DNA of 64,000 nucleotides, from the NCBI GenBank assembly GCA_019114385.1, contig DXFP01000053.1, positions 1 through 64,000 of the forward strand. Direction: 5' to 3'. The notes below the pieces were generated by a model. That model made no database searches. It was not told where the DNA came from and saw nothing but the letters and a program-made list of their open reading frames with translations. A program made the translations under genes and the position numbers. Position 1 is the stretch's first letter; every line of letters starts with the position of its first letter. This stretch comes from Candidatus Ligilactobacillus excrementigallinarum. GTDB lineage: Bacteria > Bacillota > Bacilli > Lactobacillales > Lactobacillaceae. Positions 27,857-36,616 of the stretch are shown one piece after another.

Positions 27857-29230
27857 ATGAAAATGATTGATACTTATCGAGATAAAAATGCTTTGGTAAT
27901 TGGACTAGGAAAAAGTGGAGTAAATTCAGCAAAGTTATTAAAAAAATTAGGCGCAAATGTTACTGTGAATGATAAAACTGATACTCCAAATGCCAAGCAA
28001 GTTGAAGAATTAAAATCTTTAGGAATTAAGGTAGTAACTGGAAGCCATCCAGTGTCATTAATTGATGATGTGGATGTAGTCGTTAAAAATCCAGTTGTAC
28101 CATACTCAAATCCACTTGTAAAACAGGCATTAGCACGAAAAATTCAGGTAATTACAGAACCTGAATTGGCATATGAAATTCTTGATTGTTCAATGATTGC
28201 AGTTACCGGTACAAATGGGAAAACGACAACGACAACGATGATTACTGAAATGCTCAATCATGGTAGAGATGGGAAAGCATATGCTGCAGGAAATATTGGA
28301 ATTCCTAGCACACAGGTTGCGCAAAAAGCTACTCCAAATGATGTGATGGTGACGGAATTATCAAGTTTTCAATTAATGGGAATTACTCAACTTCACCCGC
28401 ATATTGCCGTTTTAACAAATATTTATGAAGCACATACTGATTGGCATGGTTCACGTGAAAATTATGTTAAAGCGAAGATGCGTATTACCATGAATCAAAC
28501 GCAAGACGATTATCTGGTCGTAAATTGGGATGATCCGGAATGGCAGGAATTGAGCAAACAATCTAAAGCTCAAGTTGTACCATTTTCACGCAAAAAACTG
28601 ACAACCGCTGGCGCATTTCAAGATGGTGAATGGCTATATTTCCGTGATGAAAAAATTATGAATATCAACGAAATTAAGGTACCAGGTACTCATAATATTG
28701 AAAATGCATTAGCAGCTCTTACAGTAGCCAAATTAATGGGGTGTTCAACCGAGGCAATCGTAACAGTATTGAAGACATTTTCTGGAGTTCGGCACCGTAC
28801 TCAATTTGTGACTTCAATAAATGGTCGAAAGTTCTATAATGATTCTAAGGCAACTAATATGGAAGCAACTGAAAAGGCGTTGTCTGGATTTCAAGATAAT
28901 GTCATTTTACTTGCTGGCGGACTTGATCGCGGTTACCAATTTGATGATTTAATTCCAGCATTTAAAAAGCATGTCAAAGCATTGATTGTGTTTGGAGAAA
29001 CTGCAGAATTGATGAAAAATGCAGGAGAAAAAGCGGGAATTAAGATAATTAAAACTACTCATGATGCAGTGTCTGCTGTTCCAGTTGCTTATGATTTAAG
29101 TCAAAAAAATGATATTATTTTACTTTCTCCAGCTTGTGCAAGTTGGGATCAATGGCCTACTTTCGAAGTTCGTGGAGATAAATTTATTGAAGCAGTAGAA
29201 AAATTAGAACATCAATTGGAGGAAAAATAG
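27857..29230 (+). CDS. murD: UDP-MurNAc-L-alanine:D-glutamate ligase MurD
   Basis: Adds D-Glu to UDP-MurNAc-L-Ala. The N-terminal Rossmann-like domain (VIGLGKSGVNSA), central P-loop VTGTNGKTTT near residue 116, and C-terminal ligase domain motifs (NDSKATN, LLAGGLDRG, SPACASWD) are all present. 457 residues is typical. ATG 27857 has AAGGAAG upstream; ATG 27863 is an alternative. The gene ends directly against murG. Confidence 0.97.
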   Translation: MKMIDTYRDKNALVIGLGKSGVNSAKLLKKLGANVTVNDKTDTPNAKQVEELKSLGIKVVTGSHPVSLIDDVDVVVKNPVVPYSNPLVKQALARKIQVITEPELAYEILDCSMIAVTGTNGKTTTTTMITEMLNHGRDGKAYAAGNIGIPSTQVAQKATPNDVMVTELSSFQLMGITQLHPHIAVLTNIYEAHTDWHGSRENYVKAKMRITMNQTQDDYLVVNWDDPEWQELSKQSKAQVVPFSRKKLTTAGAFQDGEWLYFRDEKIMNINEIKVPGTHNIENALAALTVAKLMGCSTEAIVTVLKTFSGVRHRTQFVTSINGRKFYNDSKATNMEATEKALSGFQDNVILLAGGLDRGYQFDDLIPAFKKHVKALIVFGETAELMKNAGEKAGIKIIKTTHDAVSAVPVAYDLSQKNDIILLSPACASWDQWPTFEVRGDKFIEAVEKLEHQLEEK

Positions 29231-30328
29231 ATGAGACTGTTAGTTTCTGGTGGCGGAACTGGGGGCCACATTTATCCGGCGTTAGCATTAATTAATGAAA
29301 TCAAAAAAAAGGATCCGACAACGGAAGTTTTGTATGTTGGTACTCGAAAAGGACTTGAAAGCAAAATTGTTCCAGATGCCGGAATTGATTTTAAAACAAT
29401 TGAAATTCAAGGATTTAAACGTTCTTTATCTTTGGAAAACTTCAAGACAGTTTATTTGTTTTTGAAGAGTATTCATGATTCTAAAAAAATTATCAAGGAA
29501 TTTAAACCAGATGTAGTAGTTGGAACTGGTGGTTATGTGTGTGGATCCGTTGTATACGCAGCTTCAAGAATGCATATTCCAACAGTTGTGCATGAACAAA
29601 ATAGTGTTGCAGGGGTAACGAATAAATTTTTGAGTCACTTTGTAGATAAAGTTGCAATTTGTTTTGATGATGTACGCAAAGATTTTCCGGCAGAAAAAAT
29701 TGTTTTTACTGGAAATCCTCGTGCACAACAAGTAGCTGGAATGCAAAATAAAAATCGCTTAAGTGAATATGGTTTAGCAAATGACAAACCAACTGTTTTA
29801 ATTTTTGGCGGTTCACGCGGTGCTGAAAAAATTAATTCGTCGGCATTAGAAGCAATTAAAAAATTCGAAAATGTTGATTTTCAAGTTTTATTTGTGACTG
29901 GACGAGTTCATTATGATCAAATTATGAAAGATGCGGCAAAAATTGATATTCCGCAAAATGTAGTTATTAAACCATATATTCCAAATATGCCTGAAATTTT
30001 GCCGGAAATTGATTTAATTGTCGGACGTGCAGGTGCAACGAGTTTAGCTGAAATTACAGCACTAGGCATTCCATCAATTTTGATTCCTAGTCCATATGTA
30101 ACGGCTGACCATCAGACTCGGAATGCAATGAGTCTTGTGACTAAAAGTGCTGCTAAAATTATTAAAGAACAAGATTTAAATGGTGAGATTTTAGCACAAA
30201 CTGTAATTGATTTGATGAAAAATAAGGAACAACGTACTCAAATGGCGAAAAATGCTGAAGCAATGGGAGTTCGAGATGCTGCTGACCGTTTATACAATGT
30301 GATTGAAAAATTAATTGAAGAAAAATAA
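29231..30328 (+). CDS. murG: Lipid II synthase MurG
   Basis: This GT-B glycosyltransferase adds GlcNAc to lipid I at the inner membrane face. Glycine-rich loops [11 protein letters not shown] (residues 7–17) and GTGGYVCGS near residue 97, plus the donor-site motif FGGSRGA and [11 protein letters not shown], identify it. 365 residues. It begins one base after the murD stop, with the GGAGG ribosome-binding site inside the end of murD. Confidence 0.97.
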   Translation: MRLLVSGGGTGGHIYPALALINEIKKKDPTTEVLYVGTRKGLESKIVPDAGIDFKTIEIQGFKRSLSLENFKTVYLFLKSIHDSKKIIKEFKPDVVVGTGGYVCGSVVYAASRMHIPTVVHEQNSVAGVTNKFLSHFVDKVAICFDDVRKDFPAEKIVFTGNPRAQQVAGMQNKNRLSEYGLANDKPTVLIFGGSRGAEKINSSALEAIKKFENVDFQVLFVTGRVHYDQIMKDAAKIDIPQNVVIKPYIPNMPEILPEIDLIVGRAGATSLAEITALGIPSILIPSPYVTADHQTRNAMSLVTKSAAKIIKEQDLNGEILAQTVIDLMKNKEQRTQMAKNAEAMGVRDAADRLYNVIEKLIEEK

Positions 30329-30347
30329 ATTTTGAGGGGTAACGGTG

Positions 30348-31193
30348 ATGCGAAAATCATTTAAAAAACTAAAAAAGTCCGAAGCGGAATTAACTCCTTG
30401 GGAAAAAGCACAAAAAAAGCGTCAGCAACAAAAGAAGCATCAGCATCATAAAAATGATTCACGTTCTTTTGTGAAAAAACTGCCTCAAACAAATAAATTA
30501 CGAAAACAACGATTAGCAAAAGGAACAGTACAATTAATCGTTATCTTTGGTGTTTTATTTGTTTCTTCGTTATTTTTCATTTTACCGTTTAGCCGAATTT
30601 TATCAGTTAATGTGAATACAAATGATGCAGAAACTAGACTTGCAGTGATAAAGGCAAGTGATTTACATTACTATGAATCATTAATCGGCGTATGGCCGCA
30701 AACTAGCAAAATAGAGCAACGGATTCATGAAAAAGTCCCTTCTGTAAAAAAAGCCAAAATTCAATATGAGGGAAGTCATATAATTATTGACATTCAAGAA
30801 TATCCAACAATCGGATATGTAATGAAAGGAAATAAATATTATAAGCTAACTTCATCTGGAATGATTGATAAATATGGTGCAAATAGCCCATCTGGTAATT
30901 ATCCAGTATTTTATAATTTCAAAAATAATAGTGAATTAAAAAAAATGACGCATCAATATGATAAGTTAAGTAAGAACTTACAAAAAGGAATTTCTGAAAT
31001 TCACTCAGAACCTACAAAAGCAGATCCTGGGAAAATAAAATTATATATGAATGATGGCAATCAAGTAATTGCTTCAACTGATACGTTTGCACAGAAGATG
31101 CAGTATTATCCTAATATTGTTTCTAAAATGAATCATACAGGAGTTGTCGATTTAGAAGTTGGGGCATATTCTTATCCTTATGGTAAAAATTAA
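30348..31193 (+). CDS. divIB: Cell division protein DivIB/FtsQ
   Basis: A bitopic divisome protein of 281 residues: long basic cytoplasmic region rich in Lys/Gln/His, one membrane helix at about residues 65–85, then a POTRA-like domain starting near LSVNVNTND and a DivIB domain. I chose ATG 30348 with GAGGGG seven bases before rather than GTG 30345. Position between murG and ftsA supports the call. Confidence 0.9.
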   Translation: MRKSFKKLKKSEAELTPWEKAQKKRQQQKKHQHHKNDSRSFVKKLPQTNKLRKQRLAKGTVQLIVIFGVLFVSSLFFILPFSRILSVNVNTNDAETRLAVIKASDLHYYESLIGVWPQTSKIEQRIHEKVPSVKKAKIQYEGSHIIIDIQEYPTIGYVMKGNKYYKLTSSGMIDKYGANSPSGNYPVFYNFKNNSELKKMTHQYDKLSKNLQKGISEIHSEPTKADPGKIKLYMNDGNQVIASTDTFAQKMQYYPNIVSKMNHTGVVDLEVGAYSYPYGKN

Positions 31194-31251
31194 TATTTCA
31201 AAAAAAGAATTGGAAATCCCTGATTGGTGGTAGTAAAAAGGGGTATTTGTG

Positions 31252-31260
31252 TGTTAAAAT
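31252..31260 (+). promoter_or_regulatory. Extended -10 promoter before ftsA
   Basis: TGTTAAAAT gives a TGn extension and the hexamer TAAAAT (31255–31260), about 60 bases before the ftsA start. An internal ftsAZ promoter is common in dcw clusters. Confidence 0.5.
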
Positions 31261-31323
31261 TTAAATATTAAGATATTTTTCTTGAAAAATAACAAAAAAG
31301 TAACTGGATTGGAGGATTATAAG

Positions 31324-32688
31324 GTGGAAAATTCTGGAATTTATGTAGGATTGGACATCGGAACAACCTCGATTAAAGTCGTAATTGCAGAATACTTAAA
31401 AGACCAATTGAATATTATTGGTTATGGCAGTTCTCATTCGCAAGGCTTGTCCAGAGGTGTGATTGTAGATATCGATCAAGTCGTTTCTACAATTAAAGAA
31501 ACAATTAAACAAGCAGAGCAAAAAGCAAATATTGAAATTGATAGCGTAACTGTTGGGGTGCCTGCAAATATGCTTCAAATTCAACGTTGCAAAGGAATGA
31601 TTGCTGTAGGTGGTCAAGATGGAAACTCTGCAGAAATTACTGATGATGATGTTCATGAAGTAACCCGGGCAGCATTAGTGCAAAATCTTCCACCTGAACG
31701 TGATGTCATTGATGTTGTTCCTGATGAATTTTTCGTAGATGATATTGACAACATTAAAGATCCTCGCGGGATGATGGGCGTTAGATTAGAAATGCAAGGT
31801 GTAATGTACACTGGACCTAAGACGATTTTACATAATATTCGAAAATGTGTTCAACGTGCAGGATTAAAGATTAACGATATTGTAGTAGCACCGATTGCAT
31901 TGTCTGAATATGCCTTAAGTGATGCTGAACAGGATTTTGGGGCCGTTTTAATTGATTTAGGTGGTGGTCAAACAACTGCTGCTGTAGTACATGATCATAA
32001 AGTGAAATATACTTATGTTGATCAAGAAGGTGGAGACTATGTCACTCGCGATATTTCAATTGTTTTAAATACTTCATTTGAAAATGCGGAAACTCTCAAA
32101 CGTAATTATGGATTTGCGATGGCTTCACTTGCTTCTACTGAAGATTCAATCCCTGTAGAAGTTGTTGGTCAGCAAGAAGATGAAATGATTACAGAAGAGT
32201 ATCTTTCTGAAATTATTGAAGCTCGTATGCGGCAAATCTTTGAGAAAATAAAACAAGCATTGGGAAGTATTAATGCCTTTCAACTTCCAGGCGGTGTTGT
32301 TTTAACAGGCGGAATGGCTGCATTACAAGGAGTAACTGAATTAGCTCAAGAAATTTTTGAGGTTCCAGTAAAAATTTTCTACCCTCAAGAAATGAATTTG
32401 CGTTCTCCACAATTTTCTCAAGTAATTGGGTTGATTGAGGATACTACAAAACAAAGTGAAATTAATATGGTAGTTAAAAGTACTCTTGAAAATATTGATT
32501 TTGTATCACAAAATCAAACTTCAGCCAATCCTTCAATGAAGCCAGTTAAGAAAACAAATGTCAAGAATACCAAAACAAAATCTAAAGTTGTAAATACAAC
32601 AAATAAATCAGATAAACCAACTAAAGAAAAGAAAAAGCCAAAGAAGAGTAATGCAATTAAAAACTTCTTTAATAATTTCTTTGATTAA
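31324..32688 (+). CDS. ftsA: Cell division protein FtsA
   Basis: An actin-like protein that tethers FtsZ to the membrane. Actin-fold motifs are GLDIGTTSIK near residue 8, LIDLGGGQTT and VLTGGMAALQG. A Lys-rich linker and a C-terminal amphipathic segment (IKNFFNNFF) provide membrane binding. The GTG at 31324 is chosen because GGAGG (31311–31315) lies eight bases before; an in-frame TTG at 31282 would add 14 residues without a ribosome-binding site. 454 residues. Confidence 0.94.
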   Translation: MENSGIYVGLDIGTTSIKVVIAEYLKDQLNIIGYGSSHSQGLSRGVIVDIDQVVSTIKETIKQAEQKANIEIDSVTVGVPANMLQIQRCKGMIAVGGQDGNSAEITDDDVHEVTRAALVQNLPPERDVIDVVPDEFFVDDIDNIKDPRGMMGVRLEMQGVMYTGPKTILHNIRKCVQRAGLKINDIVVAPIALSEYALSDAEQDFGAVLIDLGGGQTTAAVVHDHKVKYTYVDQEGGDYVTRDISIVLNTSFENAETLKRNYGFAMASLASTEDSIPVEVVGQQEDEMITEEYLSEIIEARMRQIFEKIKQALGSINAFQLPGGVVLTGGMAALQGVTELAQEIFEVPVKIFYPQEMNLRSPQFSQVIGLIEDTTKQSEINMVVKSTLENIDFVSQNQTSANPSMKPVKKTNVKNTKTKSKVVNTTNKSDKPTKEKKKPKKSNAIKNFFNNFFD

Positions 32689-32730
32689 TATGGATGGAAG
32701 TCTAAATTGTGAATAACGGAGGAGAACTAA

Positions 32731-33984
32731 ATGGACTACGAAGTAGATGAAAACAACAAAGCTAACATCAAAGTTATTGGTGTTGGCGGTGCTGGCGGAA
32801 ATGCCGTAAATCGAATGATCGCAGAAGATGTAAAGGGTGTTGAATTTATTGCTGCAAACACAGATGTTCAAGCATTAAAAAATTCAAACGCTGAAACAAA
32901 AATTCAATTAGGACCTAAATTGACAAAGGGATTAGGTGCAGGTGCTAATCCTGATGTTGGTGAAAAAGCTGCTGAAGAAAGTGAAGAACAAATTTCAGAA
33001 GCTCTTCAAGGAGCAAATATGATTTTCGTTACTGCTGGTATGGGTGGCGGTACTGGAACAGGTGCTGCTCCGGTTATTGCTAAAGTAGCTAAAGAAATGG
33101 GAGCTTTAACTGTTGGGGTTGTAACTCGTCCATTTTCATTTGAAGGACCAAAGCGTGCTCGTTTTGCTGCAGAAGGTGTGCAAAAGATGAAAGAACACGT
33201 TGATACTTTAATTATCATTGCTAATAACCGATTATTAGAAATTGTTGATAAAAAGACTCCAATGTTGCAAGCATTTCAAGAAGCAGATAATGTTTTACGT
33301 CAAGGTGTTCAAGGAATTACTGACTTAATCACATCACCTGGTTATGTTAACTTGGACTTTGCTGATGTTACAACCGTTATGAAAGACAAGGGTTCAGCAT
33401 TGATGGGAATTGGTTCAGCTAATGGTGAAAATCGGATTGAAGAAGCTACAAAGAAAGCTATTTCTTCCCCATTATTGGAAGTTTCAATTGATGGTGCTGA
33501 ACAAGTGTTATTAAATATTACTGGTGGTCCAGACTTAAGTTTATTTGAAGCACAAACAGCTTCAGAAATTGTAACTAATGCTGCATCAAGTGACGTAAAC
33601 ATCATTTTTGGTACTTCAATTAATGAAAATCTTGAAGATGAAGTTGTCGTAACTGTAATTGCTACAGGAATTGATAAAAAACGTCATGCAAGAAAAACAG
33701 TTAAACCTGCAAATGGCAGTTTATTAAATGGCAACAATGCTAATAATGTAAATACATCAAATAATGCAAATCAAAATAATGTTCGGAATAATGATCCACT
33801 TGCAAACTGGGATATTACTACAGAAATGAACGGTGGAAATCGTAATAATACACAACGTGATAATTTCAATAATGTTGAAAAGAAGGATTTTGATGTATTT
33901 GGTTCATCATCAAGCAGTAACGGATATGATCAAGATGATGATGACGATAATATGCCACCATTTTTACGCCACCGTCGTAAATAA
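32731..33984 (+). CDS. ftsZ: Cell division GTPase FtsZ
   Basis: The tubulin-like protein that forms the division ring. The GTP-binding signature [10 protein letters not shown] lies near residue 107 and the N-terminal [15 protein letters not shown] near residue 16. The C-terminal linker is Asn-rich and acidic, and ends in the conserved tail [10 protein letters not shown], which binds FtsA, SepF and EzrA. 417 residues. Ribosome-binding site GGAGGAG. Confidence 0.98.
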   Translation: MDYEVDENNKANIKVIGVGGAGGNAVNRMIAEDVKGVEFIAANTDVQALKNSNAETKIQLGPKLTKGLGAGANPDVGEKAAEESEEQISEALQGANMIFVTAGMGGGTGTGAAPVIAKVAKEMGALTVGVVTRPFSFEGPKRARFAAEGVQKMKEHVDTLIIIANNRLLEIVDKKTPMLQAFQEADNVLRQGVQGITDLITSPGYVNLDFADVTTVMKDKGSALMGIGSANGENRIEEATKKAISSPLLEVSIDGAEQVLLNITGGPDLSLFEAQTASEIVTNAASSDVNIIFGTSINENLEDEVVVTVIATGIDKKRHARKTVKPANGSLLNGNNANNVNTSNNANQNNVRNNDPLANWDITTEMNGGNRNNTQRDNFNNVEKKDFDVFGSSSSSNGYDQDDDDDNMPPFLRHRRK

Positions 33985-34002
33985 TAAAGGAGGCTTGCTA
34001 AT

Positions 34003-34434
34003 ATGTCTTTAAGCGAGAAGATTAGTCGTTTTTTTGATGGATATGATTCAACCGATCAACCAGAAAACGAAGTATCATCAAATACATATAGTTCCGATAC
34101 GGATTCTTCTTCAAATAATGATCAACGTGGCAGTCGCATTATGTCGATTGTTGGTAAAAATGACCATGCAGAAAAGAAAATCATGCTATTTGAACCTCGT
34201 GTGTTTTCTGATGTAAAACAAATTTCGACGAGACTATTAGATGGTCAAGCTGCAATTATAAATTTTCAACGGATGGATGATCAGCAGATACATCGAATCG
34301 TAGATTTCTTGTCAGGAGTTGTATTTGCTATTGAGGGTAATATTAAACGTATTGGCGAAGAAATTTTTCTGTGTACACCAGCTGATTTTGAAGTTGAAGG
34401 AATGCTAACTGAAACAAGTTTTCGAGATTTTTAG
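34003..34434 (+). CDS. sepF: Cell division protein SepF
   Basis: SepF is a membrane-binding FtsZ partner that forms rings and supports septum shape. The 143 residues contain an N-terminal amphipathic helix (SLSEKISRFFDGY), an acidic Ser-rich linker, and the globular SepF domain (residues 55–140; QRMDDQQIHRIVDFLSG). The ribosome-binding site is AAAGGAGG. It follows ftsZ as in Bacillus. Confidence 0.95.
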   Translation: MSLSEKISRFFDGYDSTDQPENEVSSNTYSSDTDSSSNNDQRGSRIMSIVGKNDHAEKKIMLFEPRVFSDVKQISTRLLDGQAAIINFQRMDDQQIHRIVDFLSGVVFAIEGNIKRIGEEIFLCTPADFEVEGMLTETSFRDF

Positions 34435-34447
34435 TAGGAGTTAAGGA

Positions 34448-34711
34448 TTGATAACATCGTCTATTATAATTGGTTTATTTAACCTATATACATTAGCAAT
34501 TATTATTTATTGTTTAATGTCTTGGTTTCCAGGAGCGTTACAAACAAAGTTCGGTAATTTATTAGCACGGATTGTTAATCCATTTTTGGATATCTTTCAT
34601 TTTATTCCGCCAATTTTTAACATTGATTTTTCACCAATTATTGCCTTGTTTGTATTGCAACTTGTAGAACAAGGATTATTATGGTTAATTAGAATAATTT
34701 TTCCGGCGTGA
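34448..34711 (+). CDS. ylmG: YggT family membrane protein YlmG
   Basis: An 87-residue protein with two membrane helices and the YggT pattern (IIYCLMSWFPGA, ARIVNPFLDIF). The start is TTG 34448, with AGGAGTTAAGG before it. Homologues affect division or nucleoid distribution, but no biochemical role is established. It overlaps the next gene if that gene starts at GTG 34708. Confidence 0.88.
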   Translation: MITSSIIIGLFNLYTLAIIIYCLMSWFPGALQTKFGNLLARIVNPFLDIFHFIPPIFNIDFSPIIALFVLQLVEQGLLWLIRIIFPA

Positions 34712-34716
34712 TAAAA

Positions 34717-35499
34717 ATGGATGAAAATGTATATCAGCATTTTAAAAGTAATGAACATGATATAGTTGATAAAATCGCAAATTTAATTGTTAAGGCTCAA
34801 CTAAATTATGAACCTGTATTAACTGATTTCTTTAATCCAAGAGAGAAATTTATTGCTCAAAGTTTGATTGGAAGGTATGAAGGGATAAAGTTAGCTGCAT
34901 TTGGTGGATATCATTTTGCTGAACGGCAGCGGGTTTTATTCTATCCTGATTACTTTCGATATGTAAAACAGGATTTTAAGTTAGCTTTAATGCAGATTAA
35001 TTATCCAGAAAAATTTGCTAAATTACATCATGGTCAAATTTTAGGAACATTAGCTAATTCTGGTATTAAACGTGATGTAATTGGAGATATTATTACTGAT
35101 GGATGTCATTGGCAGTTTCTGACTGAGGAGAAGTTAAGCGACTATTTAAAAAATGAGATTACAAGAATTGGTAAAATTAATGTTCGACTAGAACAAGTTG
35201 ACATGAATAAATTGATTACACCAATAAATTCATGGAATCAACAGGTGATATTACTTTCTTCATTAAGACTAGATTCATTTATTTCAAGCGCATTTAAAAT
35301 TTCAAGATCCAAAGCAAAAACTTTAGTTGCTAATGATTTAGTTCAAGTAAATTGGGCCGAAGTTAGTCAAGCAGATTATCAAATTGCTAAATTTGATATT
35401 ATTTCTGTTCGTAGATATGGTCGAATCAGATTAGATAAAATTCTTGGTAAAACACGAAAACAAAAACTCAAAGCAGAAGTTTCAATTATCAAAAAATAA
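34717..35499 (+). CDS. ylmH: S4-domain RNA-binding protein YlmH
   Basis: A 260-residue protein whose C-terminal third is an S4 RNA-binding fold (LDSFISSAFKISRSKAKTLVANDLVQVNW). The N-terminal part has the YlmH core including FGGYHFAERQR. B. subtilis YlmH acts in ribosome-associated quality control. No clear ribosome-binding site is visible, so translational coupling to ylmG is likely. ATG 34717 gives the usual MDENVYQHF start; GTG 34708 is an alternative. Confidence 0.9.
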   Translation: MDENVYQHFKSNEHDIVDKIANLIVKAQLNYEPVLTDFFNPREKFIAQSLIGRYEGIKLAAFGGYHFAERQRVLFYPDYFRYVKQDFKLALMQINYPEKFAKLHHGQILGTLANSGIKRDVIGDIITDGCHWQFLTEEKLSDYLKNEITRIGKINVRLEQVDMNKLITPINSWNQQVILLSSLRLDSFISSAFKISRSKAKTLVANDLVQVNWAEVSQADYQIAKFDIISVRRYGRIRLDKILGKTRKQKLKAEVSIIKK

Positions 35500-35573
35500 T
35501 TCAAGATAATGCCATTTGATTCTAAGATAATTGTAAAATTCTTAATTTTTTATAGCTAATGACAGCTAATCAA

Positions 35574-35582
35574 TGTTAAAAT
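35574..35582 (+). promoter_or_regulatory. Extended -10 promoter of divIVA
   Basis: TGTTAAAAT gives a TGn extension and the hexamer TAAAAT (35577–35582), about 27 bases before the divIVA start. No good -35 is visible. Confidence 0.45.
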
Positions 35583-35608
35583 GTGTTAATGTAGTGGAGG
35601 TGATAGGG

Positions 35609-36361
35609 ATGGCTTTGACCCCCTTAGATATTCATAATAAAGAATTTCACGTTAAATTACGTGGATATGATCAAGATGAAGTAAATGAATTTTTGGATCA
35701 AATTATTAAAGATTACGAAGCATTATTAAAAGAAAATGATTCATTGCGTGATAGTTTGAAACAAAATGAGGAAAAGTTAAAATACTTTAATGACTTAAAA
35801 GATTCATTGAATCAATCAATTATCGTTGCACAGGAAGCTGCTGATAAAGTTAAAGCCAACTCTCAACGTGAAGCTGAAATTATTAACCGTGAAGCACAAA
35901 AGCAAGGTCAAGATATTATTGATCAAGCCAATGAAAAAGCACGGAATATCATTGATGAATCATCCAAAAAAGCCAAAAAATTGGCAATTGAAACAGATGA
36001 TTTACGTAAACAAGCTCGTATTTTCCGTCAAAAATTGCAAGTAATGATGGAATCACAACTTGAAGTTGTTAAGGGTAGCGAATGGGACGAAATCTTGAAA
36101 CAAGGTAAAACAAGCAGTTATGAAGAAATTCAAGATGCAATTCGTCAAGATGAGACTCTTGATAAAGAAACTGCACGTGAAATCAAGCCGGTTCAAGATG
36201 ACGAAGAATTTAATTTCCAACCCGTTCAACCAGAACCTGAAGAAAATACTTCAAATGGTGAATCAGAAACAGTCGTTGTCTTTCCAGACAATGATGATCA
36301 AACAGCATCAAATGATGATTTAAACGGTCAACACTTTGCTCCAGATGACAATGAACAATAA
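35609..36361 (+). CDS. divIVA: Polar/septal scaffold DivIVA
   Basis: DivIVA senses negative membrane curvature and recruits Min or other proteins to septa and poles. The conserved N-terminal membrane-binding domain ([28 protein letters not shown] split over residues 3–30) is followed by a long coiled coil and an acidic Glu/Asp/Asn-rich tail. ATG 35609 follows GGAGGTGATAGG; an in-frame ATG at 35573 lies upstream of that site and is rejected. 250 residues. Confidence 0.95.
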   Translation: MALTPLDIHNKEFHVKLRGYDQDEVNEFLDQIIKDYEALLKENDSLRDSLKQNEEKLKYFNDLKDSLNQSIIVAQEAADKVKANSQREAEIINREAQKQGQDIIDQANEKARNIIDESSKKAKKLAIETDDLRKQARIFRQKLQVMMESQLEVVKGSEWDEILKQGKTSSYEEIQDAIRQDETLDKETAREIKPVQDDEEFNFQPVQPEPEENTSNGESETVVVFPDNDDQTASNDDLNGQHFAPDDNEQ

Positions 36362-36394
36362 AACGATTTTTTAATTAAGAACACGACAAAATTA

Positions 36395-36400
36395 TATAAT
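36395..36400 (+). promoter_or_regulatory. -10 element of the ileS T-box leader
   Basis: A TATAAT hexamer stands just before the conserved start of the T-box leader, with a weak TTAATT at -35 (36371–36376, 18-bp spacer). Confidence 0.55.
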
Positions 36401-36401
36401 T

Positions 36402-36600
36402 TAAGCGAGTCAGTGATGGTGGAAGGCTGATAATTCAATGTAATTTATGTTATCATCTTAATTTACATAATTTTGAACATCTATTAAGTAGAAATTATCG
36501 TTTCATCTCGTTATCGATGATTAATGAGGAGATGTAAAATCTCAAATTATGGGTGGTACCACGAAAATCTCGTCCCGTTGCGGACGGGATTTTTTATTTT
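36402..36600 (+). promoter_or_regulatory. T-box riboswitch upstream of ileS
   Basis: Stem I begins around AAGCGAGTCAGTGATGGTGG (36403–36422), with the distal GATGGTGGAAGGC element. ATC codons occur at 36449–36456 and fit an isoleucine specifier, though I did not fold the stem to prove it. The antiterminator motif GGGTGGTACCACG is at 36551–36563, and the terminator TCCCGT / ACGGGA plus T-run at 36572–36597. Confidence 0.92.
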
Positions 36601-36616
36601 TGAAAGGAGAATTTGA

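Noticed and set aside
31282-31323. TTG start for ftsA giving 14 extra residues
   Set aside because: No ribosome-binding site; GGAGG is correctly placed for GTG 31324.
33006-33605. Two minus-strand open frames inside ftsZ
   Set aside because: Shadows caused by codon use in ftsZ; no independent support.
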